In this document: positions 51,334 through 59,366 of the stretch, piece by piece
Layout: each line of letters starts with the position of its first letter
How positions within the stretch are numbered: position 1 is the stretch's first letter
Origin: Nitrincola iocasae
GTDB lineage: Bacteria > Pseudomonadota > Gammaproteobacteria > Pseudomonadales > Balneatricaceae
NCBI RefSeq assembly: GCF_008727795.1
Contig: NZ_CP044222.1
Location: 1,798,001-1,862,000, forward strand
Length of the DNA stretch: 64,000 bases
Direction: 5' to 3'
Notes under the pieces: generated by a model
The model's database searches: none
What the model was told of the DNA's origin: nothing
Seen by the model: the letters and a program-made list of their open reading frames with translations, nothing else
Position numbers and translations under genes: made by a program

Positions 51334-52272
51334 TTATCGGCGATCACTTAAACTGAAGCTAACGGGTAAGGTGATTACCAGTTGATTAGCACTGATGCTG
51401 GATGGAAAGGCTGGTAAAGGGGCTGCCCGTTCCAACATCTCCAGAACTTCACGATCCAGTAAGTTATGGCCGCTGCTATTAACTATACGCGCATTCAGTA
51501 TCTCTCCGCTGCGATTCAGCGTAAATTCAACTTCTGCAACACCTTCCCGACGTTGACGCCGTGCCATCATGGGGTAGCGTTTATGCTGTCCAAGGTAATG
51601 ACTTAGTTGGATAAAATAATTTGCTTCTGCGGCCGGATCGCCACCGGTATCGATGACTTCATCACTACCTTGTGTATGCGCACCGGCTGTGCTCGCCTGG
51701 CTGGTGTTTTCGTCAGCCTCGTTGTCACTATCACCTGACTGGTCCGATGCAACCTCTGCAACTCTATCGGCCTGTACCGGGTTGGGTTGTGGTGCCGGTT
51801 GAGGTCTGGGCTGTGGCACAGGTTCTGGCTTTGGCTCAGGAACTGGTTCTGGCTCAGGAACTGGTTCTGGCTCAGGCTCGGGAATAGTCTCAGGTTCTGG
51901 TTCAGGAATGGGTTCCGGCTCAGGTTCTGGAATGGGTTCTGGCTCCGGTATAGGTTCTGGCTCGGGTTCAGGAATGGGTTCAGGTTCCGGAATAGGATCG
52001 GGCTCGGGTTCAACCGGTGTGTCAGCTTGGGGATCTGGGGTTTCCAACGGCTCTTCAAACTCATCAGTGGTGGCCGCTGATGCAGCTTCGGATTCGGCGG
52101 CATCCATAAGGTCACCGGCAGCGGCAAGGCTGACACTCACACCAGCCAACCCAGGCTGTATGGCGTTGTCAGCAGGAGGCTCGCGGTTGAGTATCCAGGC
52201 CAATACCAGGCTCAAATGCAGGAGTAGCGCAATTATAAACGCGATAATGCCGTGGCGTTTTGTCAAAGTCAT
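51334..52272 (-). CDS. tonB: TonB energy-transducing protein
   Basis: The protein has 312 residues. The N-terminal signal anchor (about 8-28, IIAFIIALLLHLSLVLAWIL) carries the SxxxH-like element HLSLVL. A long Pro/Glu spacer (about 75-170) of EPEPxPIPEPEP repeats crosses the periplasm. A C-terminal TonB domain (about 225-310) contains YPMMARRQRREGVAEVEFTL, then SSGHNLLDREVLEMLERAAP. It couples the proton gradient to outer-membrane receptors, three of which are in this window. It is the last gene of the exbB-exbD-exbD-tonB operon; the ATG overlaps the exbD stop. A C16 tract follows two bases after its stop. Confidence 0.94.
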   Translation of the reverse strand: MTLTKRHGIIAFIIALLLHLSLVLAWILNREPPADNAIQPGLAGVSVSLAAAGDLMDAAESEAASAATTDEFEEPLETPDPQADTPVEPEPDPIPEPEPIPEPEPEPIPEPEPIPEPEPEPIPEPEPETIPEPEPEPVPEPEPVPEPKPEPVPQPRPQPAPQPNPVQADRVAEVASDQSGDSDNEADENTSQASTAGAHTQGSDEVIDTGGDPAAEANYFIQLSHYLGQHKRYPMMARRQRREGVAEVEFTLNRSGEILNARIVNSSGHNLLDREVLEMLERAAPLPAFPSSISANQLVITLPVSFSLSDRR

Positions 52273-52685
52273 GAGGCTGTGCTTGTCTGGCGGGTATAGA
52301 GGGTAATCTGTTTCATGCCGGTTTCAGTCAGCAATTGCAGTAAGGGTTTAAGACGCGAGGCGGTAGCCTGTGCATCAATTTTCAGGGCTAACTGAACCTG
52401 AGCGCTTTCCTCAGCAAGAGAGCTAAGTTCCTCTCTGAGCGCTTCGGGGGTAATCAACTGATTATTGAGCGCAAGGGCGCCATCCGCATCCATCAGCAAT
52501 TCATATTCGAGCGTTACGGTGGGGGCCTGCACTTCTGAACTGGGAGGCATGACCTGAAGAGCATCCGTTGCCGTAATCTGACCGGCAAGCATAAAAAAAA
52601 TCAGCATCAGAAACACAATGTTAATCAGCGGAATGACATTATCTTCATTACCGCTACTAGACGGCTTTGCAGGGAACAGTTTCAT
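52269..52685 (-). CDS. exbD: ExbD-family protein, second copy
   Basis: The protein has 138 residues from ATG 52685; a GTG at 52688 is alternative. A single helix at about 20-38 contains NVIPLINIVFLMLIFFMLAG. The position of the proton-relay Asp of ExbD is Asn here (LINIVF instead of LIDVVF), so this copy may be structural. A periplasmic domain follows. It starts right after the first exbD stop and overlaps tonB by 4 bases. Confidence 0.9.
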   Translation of the reverse strand: MKLFPAKPSSSGNEDNVIPLINIVFLMLIFFMLAGQITATDALQVMPPSSEVQAPTVTLEYELLMDADGALALNNQLITPEALREELSSLAEESAQVQLALKIDAQATASRLKPLLQLLTETGMKQITLYTRQTSTAS

Positions 52686-52687
52686 CA

Positions 52688-53089
52688 CTAACGGTCCGTA
52701 TTCAGTGAGACGCCCTCGGCACCCAGGCGCTTGAGACGGTCAAGGGTTGAAACTATCTGTTGCACGTCGGCCTCATCGGCAGTGAACAGAATGACAGCGG
52801 CATCGGTGTGATCAGCCAGAAGCAGTTTGAGTGATGCATCTTCATCTGCAGTAAATGTCTGTTGCAGTGCACTCAGCTCTCCTTCCGCATTCAATTTGAT
52901 CAGTAGGGGCGGCGTATCATTGCTGCGGCTGCTGGACTGGGACGGGGCTGAAACAGCCAGTTCCATGTTGTGCCATTTAATAAAACTGGATGTCAGCATA
53001 AAAAACAGCAGCAGAATGAAAACCACATCGATCAAGGGGGTCAGGCTTAAGGGTTTGCGCCGTTTCCCCGATTGAAGATTAAGCTGCAT
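52688..53089 (-). CDS. exbD: ExbD-family protein, first copy
   Basis: The protein has 133 residues from ATG 53089 (MQLNLQSGKRRK), with GGAG seven bases upstream; an ATG at 53101 adds four residues. The helix at about 16-36 contains LTPLIDVVFILLLFFML with the proton-relay Asp intact. The periplasmic domain ends in GAEGVSLNTDR. It overlaps exbB by 11 bases. With ExbB it forms the TonB motor; the neighbouring copy carries Asn instead of this Asp. Confidence 0.9.
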   Translation of the reverse strand: MQLNLQSGKRRKPLSLTPLIDVVFILLLFFMLTSSFIKWHNMELAVSAPSQSSSRSNDTPPLLIKLNAEGELSALQQTFTADEDASLKLLLADHTDAAVILFTADEADVQQIVSTLDRLKRLGAEGVSLNTDR

Positions 53090-53951
53090 TAATGGCTCCA
53101 TCTGCAGTTTTCCAGTCTTCGCCGGATTTCTGTGACTGTTGAGTCGCGCCGGGAATGTACGGATCTAAGCAGTTGCGAGTGAACACACTGGTAATCAGAA
53201 TTTCCATATCATGTGCAATACGTTCTGTTTTGCGCTCTAATGTGCTGTGAGCCAGAAACACGGGAATGGCTACGATAAGGCCAGCAGCCGTGGTCAGCAG
53301 TGCTTGCCAGATACCGCCAGATAGTACGCTGGGATCGACCTGGTTGCCTGCTAGTTCCATTTGCTGAAACGCTACGATCATACCCAATACTGTTCCCAGA
53401 AGACCTAGCAGTGGGCTTAGGTTGGCAATGACTTCGAGCGGGCGCAGAAATGAACGCAGGTTTTCCATCTCTATAGAAGCTAATCGACTAAGTTCTTCGC
53501 GTAGCTGTGGTGTATCACCTTTTTGATGTACCCCGCGCATGGCTGTACCGATCAGGCGAGGAAGTGCCTGGCGGCTGGAATTCAACTGCTCAATAGCTAA
53601 GGATTGTTTCCCCTGGTTCCAGCTCGTTAGTGCATTGAGTGTTTTTCGCTTGCCACCTGCGCCAGTGACTGACAGTTGCCAGAATTTCAATAATATCAGT
53701 GTCAGTGCGAATACAGAGAAAACACAGAGTATCCAGACAACGGGTCCGCCTACATCTAGAAGATTGACGAGTGTATCCAACTGACTGGGTGCGGGTTCAG
53801 CCACAGAGGGGAGCAGAGTGCTATCCAGCAACTCTGGAGCACTCAATAGATCCGGCGTTGTCAGGGGATCGAGGATTTGCGTTGTCAAAGGATCCATGTC
53901 CGGGGTTGCCAGAGTCTCAGATGTTTCCAGTGGTAATTCTGTGGTTTCCAT
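53079..53951 (-). CDS. exbB: ExbB-family proton channel protein with N-terminal extension
   Basis: The protein has 290 residues from ATG 53951; a TTG at 53963 and GTG at 53957 are upstream options. An unusual N-terminal part of about 60 residues is rich in Thr, Leu, Pro and Asp with repeated DPLTT and LDPLTTPD phrases before the first helix (about 70-92). The core NLSPLLGLLGTVLGMIVAFQ and LLTTAAGLIVAIPVFLAH gives helices two and three. It forms the proton channel of the TonB motor with ExbD. It heads the operon, preceded by a weak Fur-like site. Confidence 0.92.
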   Translation of the reverse strand: METTELPLETSETLATPDMDPLTTQILDPLTTPDLLSAPELLDSTLLPSVAEPAPSQLDTLVNLLDVGGPVVWILCVFSVFALTLILLKFWQLSVTGAGGKRKTLNALTSWNQGKQSLAIEQLNSSRQALPRLIGTAMRGVHQKGDTPQLREELSRLASIEMENLRSFLRPLEVIANLSPLLGLLGTVLGMIVAFQQMELAGNQVDPSVLSGGIWQALLTTAAGLIVAIPVFLAHSTLERKTERIAHDMEILITSVFTRNCLDPYIPGATQQSQKSGEDWKTADGAINAA

Positions 53952-53988
53952 AGTCACTCGCAATCTTGGTCATTAGTGTCATACGAAT

Positions 53989-54007
53989 GATAAACGTTAC
54001 CATTACA
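53989..54007 (+). promoter_or_regulatory. Weak Fur-box-like site upstream of exbB
   Basis: GATAAACGTTACCATTACA matches the Fur consensus at about 12 of 19 positions, with the symmetric ATGATAAACGTTACCAT core. It lies 38 bases upstream of the exbB ATG on the opposite strand and fits iron control of TonB. Confidence 0.5.
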
Positions 54008-54118
54008 ATTTTCAAACCCAGAGTAAGGGTATTTATGCATAATAGGAAATGTGAACGGGGATGAGTTAGGGCCGATAGATCTAAAGGAGGCTATCGGCCA
54101 TGAGAATATGAAAGGAAA

Positions 54119-54973
54119 TTAAGGGTTAAGTTGAGCGGCAGCTTCCAGTGTATTTTCCATCAGACTTGCCACAGTCATGGGGCCAACGCCACCGGGAACG
54201 GGGGTGATCCATGCGGCGCGTTCAGCAGCTGGCGTATACTCAATATCGCCGACAACACTGCCATCTTCCAGTCTGTTGATACCCACATCAATAACGATTG
54301 CACCCGGCTTAATCCAGTCACCCTTGACTATGCCTGGTTTACCAACACCGACGACGACTATATCGGCACGTCTTACGTGGGCTTCCAAATCGCGGGTAAA
54401 GCGGTGTGTAGTAGTTGTGGTACAACCTGCCAGCAGTAGTTCAAGCGTCATAGGGCGTCCGACAATGTTAGACGCGCCTACAATAACGGCTTCCTGTCCG
54501 TACAGGTCAACACCAGTAGACTTCAGTAACGTCATAATACCCTTGGGTGTGCAGGGGCGTAGTGCCGGGATGCGCTGTGCCAACCGGCCCAGGTTGAAAG
54601 CATGAAAGCCATCAACGTCTTTATCCGGGCGAATACGTTCAATGATGGCGGTAGTGTCGAGCTGTTCAGGTAGGGGGAGTTGTACCAGAATACCATCGGT
54701 ACCAGGGTCTGCGTTTAGCGTGTCAATCAGCTCTATCAGTGCTTGTTGGGTGATGTCTGAGGATAATTCGTAGGCCGTTGACTCAATGCCTACATCTTTA
54801 CAGGCCTGTTTTTTATGCTTGACGTAGATGTGTGAGGCGGGGTCTGCTCCTACCAGTACCACAGCAAGGCAGGGCGGACGTTTGCCTTCGGCATTGCGTT
54901 TGTCTATATCCGCTTTGACCTGGTGACGTACTTGTTGTGCAATTTGTTTACCATCGATAATTTGCGCGCTCAT
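54119..54973 (-). CDS. folD: Bifunctional methylenetetrahydrofolate dehydrogenase/cyclohydrolase FolD
   Basis: The protein has 284 residues from ATG 54973 (MSAQIIDGKQIAQQVRHQV), the usual FolD start; a longer frame to 55003 has no support. Family blocks are YVKHKKQACKDVGIES (catalytic Lys), DGILVQLPLPEQL, DVDGFHAFNLGRL, VIVGASNIVGRPM (NADP site) and TPVPGGVGPMTVASLMENT. It interconverts methylene- and formyl-tetrahydrofolate in the cytoplasm. In Pseudomonas folD neighbours cysS and the Arg-His-Leu tRNA genes; here it marks the right border of the metal island. Confidence 0.96.
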   Translation of the reverse strand: MSAQIIDGKQIAQQVRHQVKADIDKRNAEGKRPPCLAVVLVGADPASHIYVKHKKQACKDVGIESTAYELSSDITQQALIELIDTLNADPGTDGILVQLPLPEQLDTTAIIERIRPDKDVDGFHAFNLGRLAQRIPALRPCTPKGIMTLLKSTGVDLYGQEAVIVGASNIVGRPMTLELLLAGCTTTTTHRFTRDLEAHVRRADIVVVGVGKPGIVKGDWIKPGAIVIDVGINRLEDGSVVGDIEYTPAAERAAWITPVPGGVGPMTVASLMENTLEAAAQLNP

Positions 54974-55114
54974 TGTCGGAAAAGGGCCCCAGAGTTGAAT
55001 CATAAAATAGCGGATAGTTTCTCATAAAAGCAGCACGGCATAAATACGAACTCTACTTATGTGTAAACGACACACTGACTAATAACGCTTTTTACGCTAA
55101 ATTTAAATTTAGTC

Positions 55115-55143
55115 TTGACGCATTCTAATCTCTAACTTAGGAT
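55115..55143 (+). promoter_or_regulatory. tRNA cluster promoter
   Basis: TTGACG at 55115-55120 and TAGGAT at 55138-55143 are separated by 17 bp. They lie about 60 bases before the first tRNA and are followed by a GC-rich discriminator (ACGCACC), as usual for stable RNA promoters. Confidence 0.7.
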
Positions 55144-55200
55144 ACGCACCTCTTCTGAAACGGGTTACTCGCCTTGGGCAGAAGTGGTCAGGCTTAAAAT

Positions 55201-55277
55201 GCGCCCGTAGCTCAATCGGATAGAGCAACGGCCTTCTAAGCCGTAGGTTGCAGGTTCGAGTCCTGCCGGGCGCGCCA
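55201..55277 (+). tRNA. tRNA-Arg (anticodon TCT)
   Basis: It is 77 bases with the 3' CCA encoded. The acceptor GCGCCCG pairs with CGGGCGC, the anticodon stem ACGGC/GCCGT flanks the loop CTTCTAA, and the anticodon TCT is at 55235-55237. It carries the T-loop TTCGAGT. It is the first of four tRNAs. Confidence 0.97.
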
Positions 55278-55309
55278 GTAACCTGACCGAGCAAAAAAAG
55301 AGATATTAT

Positions 55310-55386
55310 GGTGGGCGTAGCTCAGTTGGCAGAGCTCCGGATTGTGATTCCGGCGGTCGTGGGTTCAAGCCCCATCGTCCACCCCA
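55310..55386 (+). tRNA. tRNA-His (anticodon GTG), copy 1
   Basis: It is 77 bases including the extra 5' G (G-1, 55310) that pairs with the C discriminator, a tRNA-His hallmark, and encoded CCA. The acceptor is GTGGGCG/CGTCCAC and the anticodon GTG is at 55344-55346. It is identical to the copy at 55515. Confidence 0.97.
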
Positions 55387-55402
55387 ATCTCTCTTGCAGT
55401 TA

Positions 55403-55487
<85 letters not shown>

Positions 55488-55514
55488 TTTTAAAAGTCAA
55501 ACAAGCAATGTTAT

Positions 55515-55591
55515 GGTGGGCGTAGCTCAGTTGGCAGAGCTCCGGATTGTGATTCCGGCGGTCGTGGGTTCAAGCCCCATCGTCCACCCCA
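55515..55591 (+). tRNA. tRNA-His (anticodon GTG), copy 2
   Basis: It is an identical copy of the tRNA-His at 55310, including G-1 and encoded CCA; the identity extends a few bases upstream (TTATG). The anticodon GTG is at 55549-55551. In E. coli the last gene of the comparable argX-hisR-leuT cluster is a tRNA-Pro, which I do not find here. Confidence 0.97.
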
Positions 55592-55834
55592 TATCTTGTT
55601 AGTTTTCGCTACTATTCTCCTTCTATTTCCCTGTCGTCTGTTTTGTTATAATACCGACTCTTATTTGCCAAATTGCCGTATTTACTTGACTATCTGTCGG
55701 AGTTCGCGGAAAATTTCGCGCTTTAGAATTCGGGTTTGACGTACGGCCTTCTTGCCAGCAATTATGTATGTTGGCGATTGGATTTTACAGGCAGACCATC
55801 TTTTTTGCGGCAATGTATTTTTGTGAGGAATTCC

Positions 55835-57157
55835 ATGCAAGTTTCTGTTGAAACGACTTCCGGCCTTGAGCGTCAGGTTACTATCACTGTTCCGGCTGCA
55901 CGTATTGATCAGGATGTTAATAAGCAGGTTCAGCAGCAGGCGCGTAGCCGTCGTCTGGATGGCTTTCGTCCGGGCAAAGTACCGACCTCTGTTATCAAGC
56001 GTATGTTTGGTAAATCTATTCGTTCCGACGTCCTCAGCCAGGTTGTTCAGGAAACTTTCTATCAGGCCGTTGATCAAGAAAAGCTAATGCCTGCTGGCAC
56101 GCCTAATATTCAGTTCAACAAAGACGTAGAAGGTGAAGATCTGGAATATGTTGCAACCTTTGAGGTGTATCCAGAAATCGCACTGGCTGATTTCTCTGGC
56201 GCTGAAATTGAGAAGCTGTCAGCTGATATCACTGACGCCGATCTGGATGAGATGATCAACACGCTGCGTAAGCAGCAGGGCGACTGGGAAGCCGTTGAGC
56301 GCGCTGCAGTTGAAGGTGATCGCCTGAATATCGATTTTGAAGGCTTTATCGATGGTGAAGCATTCGACGGTGGTAAAGCTGAAGCCATGGATCTTGTGCT
56401 GGGCTCTGGCAGCATGATTCCAGGTTTTGAAACCGGCCTGGTGGGTGTTTCCAGCGGTGATGAAACTGAGCTGAACGTCACGTTCCCGGAAGATTACCAC
56501 GCTGAGAACCTGAAAGGTAAAGCCACTGTCTTCAAAGTGAAGGTAAATAGTGTTTCTGCACAGAAGTTGCCTGAGCTGAATGAAGAGTTCTTTGCCCGTT
56601 TCGGTATTGAAGAAACGAGCGTTGACGGTTTCCGCAGTGAAGTGAAGAAAAATATGGCACGCGAACTGAAGCATGCCCTTAAGACCAAGCTGAAAGATCA
56701 GGTTTTTTCTCAACTGACTGAACTGAATCAGATTGATATTCCTGCTGCGTTGATTGATCGTGAAATTGATGTATTGCGTCGTCAGGCTGTACAGCAGTTT
56801 GGCGGTCCAGATGCTAAGATCGATCCGAACATGCTGCCTAAAGACATGTTTACAGACCAGGCTAAGCGCCGCGTTTCTGTGGGTCTTCTGATGCAAGAAC
56901 TCATCAAAGTCAATAAGATAGAGCCTTCTGATGAGAAGGTACGTGCAACTGTTGAAGAAATGGCAGAAACCTACCAGGATCCTCAGGAAGTTATTGATTA
57001 CTATTATGGTAATCAAGAAATCCTGAACCAGATTAAAGGGCTGGTTCTGGAAGAGCAGGTTGTTGAACATCTGCTTGAAACTGCTAAAGTGATCGAAAAG
57101 CAGGTTAGTTACGAAGAAGCTATCAAACCAGCGCAGCGTGGTGAAGCAGCTGAGTAA
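55835..57157 (+). CDS. tig: Trigger factor
   Basis: The protein has 440 residues from ATG 55835 (MQVSVETTSGLERQVTITV), with GAGGAA five bases upstream; a longer frame from 55736 is not needed. The ribosome-binding domain contains GFRPGKVPTSVIKRMFGKS (the GFRxGKxP signature near 42). The FKBP-type isomerase domain (about 150-245) has GDRLNIDFEGFIDGEAFDGG, and the C-terminal helical chaperone domain follows. It is the first chaperone met by nascent chains. TATAAT at 55647-55652 is a likely -10 box. A terminator follows before clpP. Confidence 0.96.
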   Translation: MQVSVETTSGLERQVTITVPAARIDQDVNKQVQQQARSRRLDGFRPGKVPTSVIKRMFGKSIRSDVLSQVVQETFYQAVDQEKLMPAGTPNIQFNKDVEGEDLEYVATFEVYPEIALADFSGAEIEKLSADITDADLDEMINTLRKQQGDWEAVERAAVEGDRLNIDFEGFIDGEAFDGGKAEAMDLVLGSGSMIPGFETGLVGVSSGDETELNVTFPEDYHAENLKGKATVFKVKVNSVSAQKLPELNEEFFARFGIEETSVDGFRSEVKKNMARELKHALKTKLKDQVFSQLTELNQIDIPAALIDREIDVLRRQAVQQFGGPDAKIDPNMLPKDMFTDQAKRRVSVGLLMQELIKVNKIEPSDEKVRATVEEMAETYQDPQEVIDYYYGNQEILNQIKGLVLEEQVVEHLLETAKVIEKQVSYEEAIKPAQRGEAAE

Positions 57158-57189
57158 ACACCACTTTCAGTGGGTGTGAAGTTGCTCTG

Positions 57190-57224
57190 AAAAACGACAG
57201 CGGGTTGCCGGCTGTCGTTTTTTC
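57190..57224 (+). terminator. Rho-independent terminator between tig and clpP
   Basis: AAAACGACAGC (57191-57201) pairs with GCTGTCGTTTT (57211-57221) around a nine-base loop and is followed by more T residues. The A-rich left side would also let it work on the other strand. Confidence 0.88.
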
Positions 57225-57271
57225 ACTTTATATAGACTATATTTTTGCACTGGTTATCAGGAGAATATTAC

Positions 57272-57907
57272 ATGTCAGAGATTTTCACCGGACGCAGTGA
57301 AATCAGTAATGCCGGCGGCTTGGTGCCAATGGTTGTTGAGCAGAGTGCACGAGGCGAGCGGGCCTACGATATTTATTCCCGTCTTCTGAAAGAGCGTGTT
57401 ATTTTTCTGGTGGGGCAGGTTGAAGACCATATGGCCAACCTGATCGTGGCGCAGTTGTTGTTTCTGGAAGCTGAAAACCCTGAAAAAGATATCCACCTTT
57501 ATATCAATTCCCCGGGTGGTTCGGTTTCAGCCGGTATGGCTATTTACGATACCATGAATTTTATTCAGCCGAATGTCAGTACCATGTGTATCGGGCAGGC
57601 TGCCAGTATGGGAGCTTTTCTGCTCGCCGGTGGAACCCAGGGTAAGCGGTTTGCACTGCCCAACGCCCGCGTCATGATTCATCAGCCACTGGGTGGTTAC
57701 CAAGGCCAGGCTACGGATATAGAAATTCATACCCGTGAAATTCTTAAAATCCGTGAAAAACTGAACCGTCATCTGGCGCAACATACCGGACAGGACATAG
57801 AAACCATCTCACGTGATACGGAACGTGATAATTTTATGGACCCAGAGACCGCCAAGGCTTATGGTTTAATAGATCAGGTGCTGGAAAAACGCGTGGTTAC
57901 TCCTTAA
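57272..57907 (+). CDS. clpP: ATP-dependent Clp protease proteolytic subunit
   Basis: The protein has 211 residues from ATG 57272 (MSEIFTGRSEISNAGG), with AGGAGA upstream; the frame opens at 57245 but that start is less likely. Catalytic Ser is in CIGQAASMGAF, His in RVMIHQPLGG and Asp in ERDNFMDPETA. It forms the double-ring serine peptidase that works with ClpX and ClpA. The order tig-clpP-clpX is conserved in gammaproteobacteria; 71 bases separate it from clpX. Confidence 0.97.
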   Translation: MSEIFTGRSEISNAGGLVPMVVEQSARGERAYDIYSRLLKERVIFLVGQVEDHMANLIVAQLLFLEAENPEKDIHLYINSPGGSVSAGMAIYDTMNFIQPNVSTMCIGQAASMGAFLLAGGTQGKRFALPNARVMIHQPLGGYQGQATDIEIHTREILKIREKLNRHLAQHTGQDIETISRDTERDNFMDPETAKAYGLIDQVLEKRVVTP

Positions 57908-57978
57908 GTAGCGGCCTGAGTTGTAAAGCGCACTGGTTTAAAGCCAGTGCTGTAATCGAATAGTTTTGAGGTATCACA

Positions 57979-59253
57979 ATGTCGGATGAGACAAGCGGAA
58001 AAGGTGAAAGCAGCAAGCTGTTTTGTTCCTTCTGCGGTAAAAGTCAGGACGAAGTACGCAAGCTGATAGCTGGACCTTCTGTCTTTATCTGTGACGAGTG
58101 CGTAGATCTGTGTAACGACATCATTCGTGAAGAAATACAGGATACAGTCGAAGGTGAGGTGTCTGAAAAGCTGCCGTTGCCAGCTGAGCTTAAACACGCT
58201 CTGGACGAATATGTGATTGGGCAGGAGCGCGCTAAGAAAGTATTGGCTGTGGCGGTATACAACCACTACAAGCGTCTGAAGCTGAAAGAGAAGAAACCGG
58301 AAATCGAGCTTAACAAAAGTAATATTCTGCTCATCGGTCCAACCGGTAGTGGTAAAACGCTGCTGGCTCAGACTCTGGCACGTTTGCTCAATGTACCCTT
58401 TACCATTGCTGATGCGACCACGCTGACTGAAGCCGGTTATGTCGGTGAAGATGTTGAAAACATTATCCAAAAGCTACTGCAGAAGTGTGATTATGATGTT
58501 GAGCGGGCACAGATAGGTATTGTCTATATTGACGAAATTGACAAGATTTCTCGCAAGTCAGACAATCCGTCCATCACCCGTGATGTATCTGGTGAAGGGG
58601 TTCAGCAGGCATTGCTCAAGCTGATCGAAGGTACCGTCGCGTCTGTGCCGCCACAGGGTGGACGCAAACATCCGCAGCAAGAGTTTCTGCAGGTGGATAC
58701 CTCCAATATTCTCTTTATTGTTGGTGGTGCATTTGCCGGGCTGGAAAAAATCATTCGTGATCGTAGTGAACGCAGCTCTATTGGTTTCAATGCTATCGTT
58801 AAGAGCAAAGATGAGAAAAACCTCACCGAAGTGCTGCACAACGTTGAATCGGAAGATCTGGTCAAGTTTGGCCTGATCCCCGAGTTTGTCGGTCGTCTGC
58901 CGATGATTGCCACTCTATCTGAGTTGGATGAGGAAGCACTTATTTCGATTCTGACTGAGCCTAAAAACAGCTTAACCAAGCAATATGCTGCTCTGTTTGA
59001 GATGGAAGGTGCTGAAATTGACTTCCGCAAAGAAGCGCTGCGTTCGGTCGCTAAGAAGGCACTGGAGCGTCGTACCGGTGCGCGTGGTTTGCGCTCCATT
59101 CTGGAAGCCACCTTGCTGGATATCATGTATCAACTGCCTGCAATGAAAAACGTGTCTAAGGTAGTTATTGATGAAGGCGTGATTGAAGGCACTTCAGAGC
59201 CAATCCTGATTTACGAAAATCAGGAGCATGCCAAGGTGTCACCGGATAATTGA
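57979..59253 (+). CDS. clpX: ATP-dependent Clp protease ATPase subunit ClpX
   Basis: The protein has 424 residues. The N-terminal zinc-binding domain has CSFCGKSQDEVRKLIAG and CDECVDLC. The AAA+ core has Walker A GPTGSGKT (near 116), Walker B VYIDEIDKI, the pore loop YVGEDVE, the sensor blocks and RGARGLRSILE-like RRTGARGLRSILE at the end. It unfolds tagged proteins and feeds them to ClpP. lon follows clpX in many relatives; here a terminator and a gamma-glutamyltransferase gene come next. Confidence 0.97.
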   Translation: MSDETSGKGESSKLFCSFCGKSQDEVRKLIAGPSVFICDECVDLCNDIIREEIQDTVEGEVSEKLPLPAELKHALDEYVIGQERAKKVLAVAVYNHYKRLKLKEKKPEIELNKSNILLIGPTGSGKTLLAQTLARLLNVPFTIADATTLTEAGYVGEDVENIIQKLLQKCDYDVERAQIGIVYIDEIDKISRKSDNPSITRDVSGEGVQQALLKLIEGTVASVPPQGGRKHPQQEFLQVDTSNILFIVGGAFAGLEKIIRDRSERSSIGFNAIVKSKDEKNLTEVLHNVESEDLVKFGLIPEFVGRLPMIATLSELDEEALISILTEPKNSLTKQYAALFEMEGAEIDFRKEALRSVAKKALERRTGARGLRSILEATLLDIMYQLPAMKNVSKVVIDEGVIEGTSEPILIYENQEHAKVSPDN

Positions 59254-59272
59254 TGCTGACGCTAGTTCTCTG

Positions 59273-59304
59273 ACAAACCCGGCCAAGTTGCCGGGTTTGT
59301 TTTA
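59273..59304 (+). terminator. Rho-independent terminator after clpX
   Basis: ACAAACCCGGC (59273-59283) pairs perfectly with GCCGGGTTTGT (59290-59300) around a six-base loop and is followed by TTT. It separates clpX from the ggt gene. Confidence 0.85.
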
Positions 59305-59366
59305 TCTGTAGATTACCCATCAACCCATAGGTCAGTTACACTGGATGCAAGCTTTTTAACGAGGGC

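Noticed and set aside
51672..52306. Long plus-strand frames rich in Gly-Ser or Trp-Arg opposite tonB
   Set aside because: They are shadows of the EPEP repeat region of tonB; the encoded low-complexity runs have no start signals.
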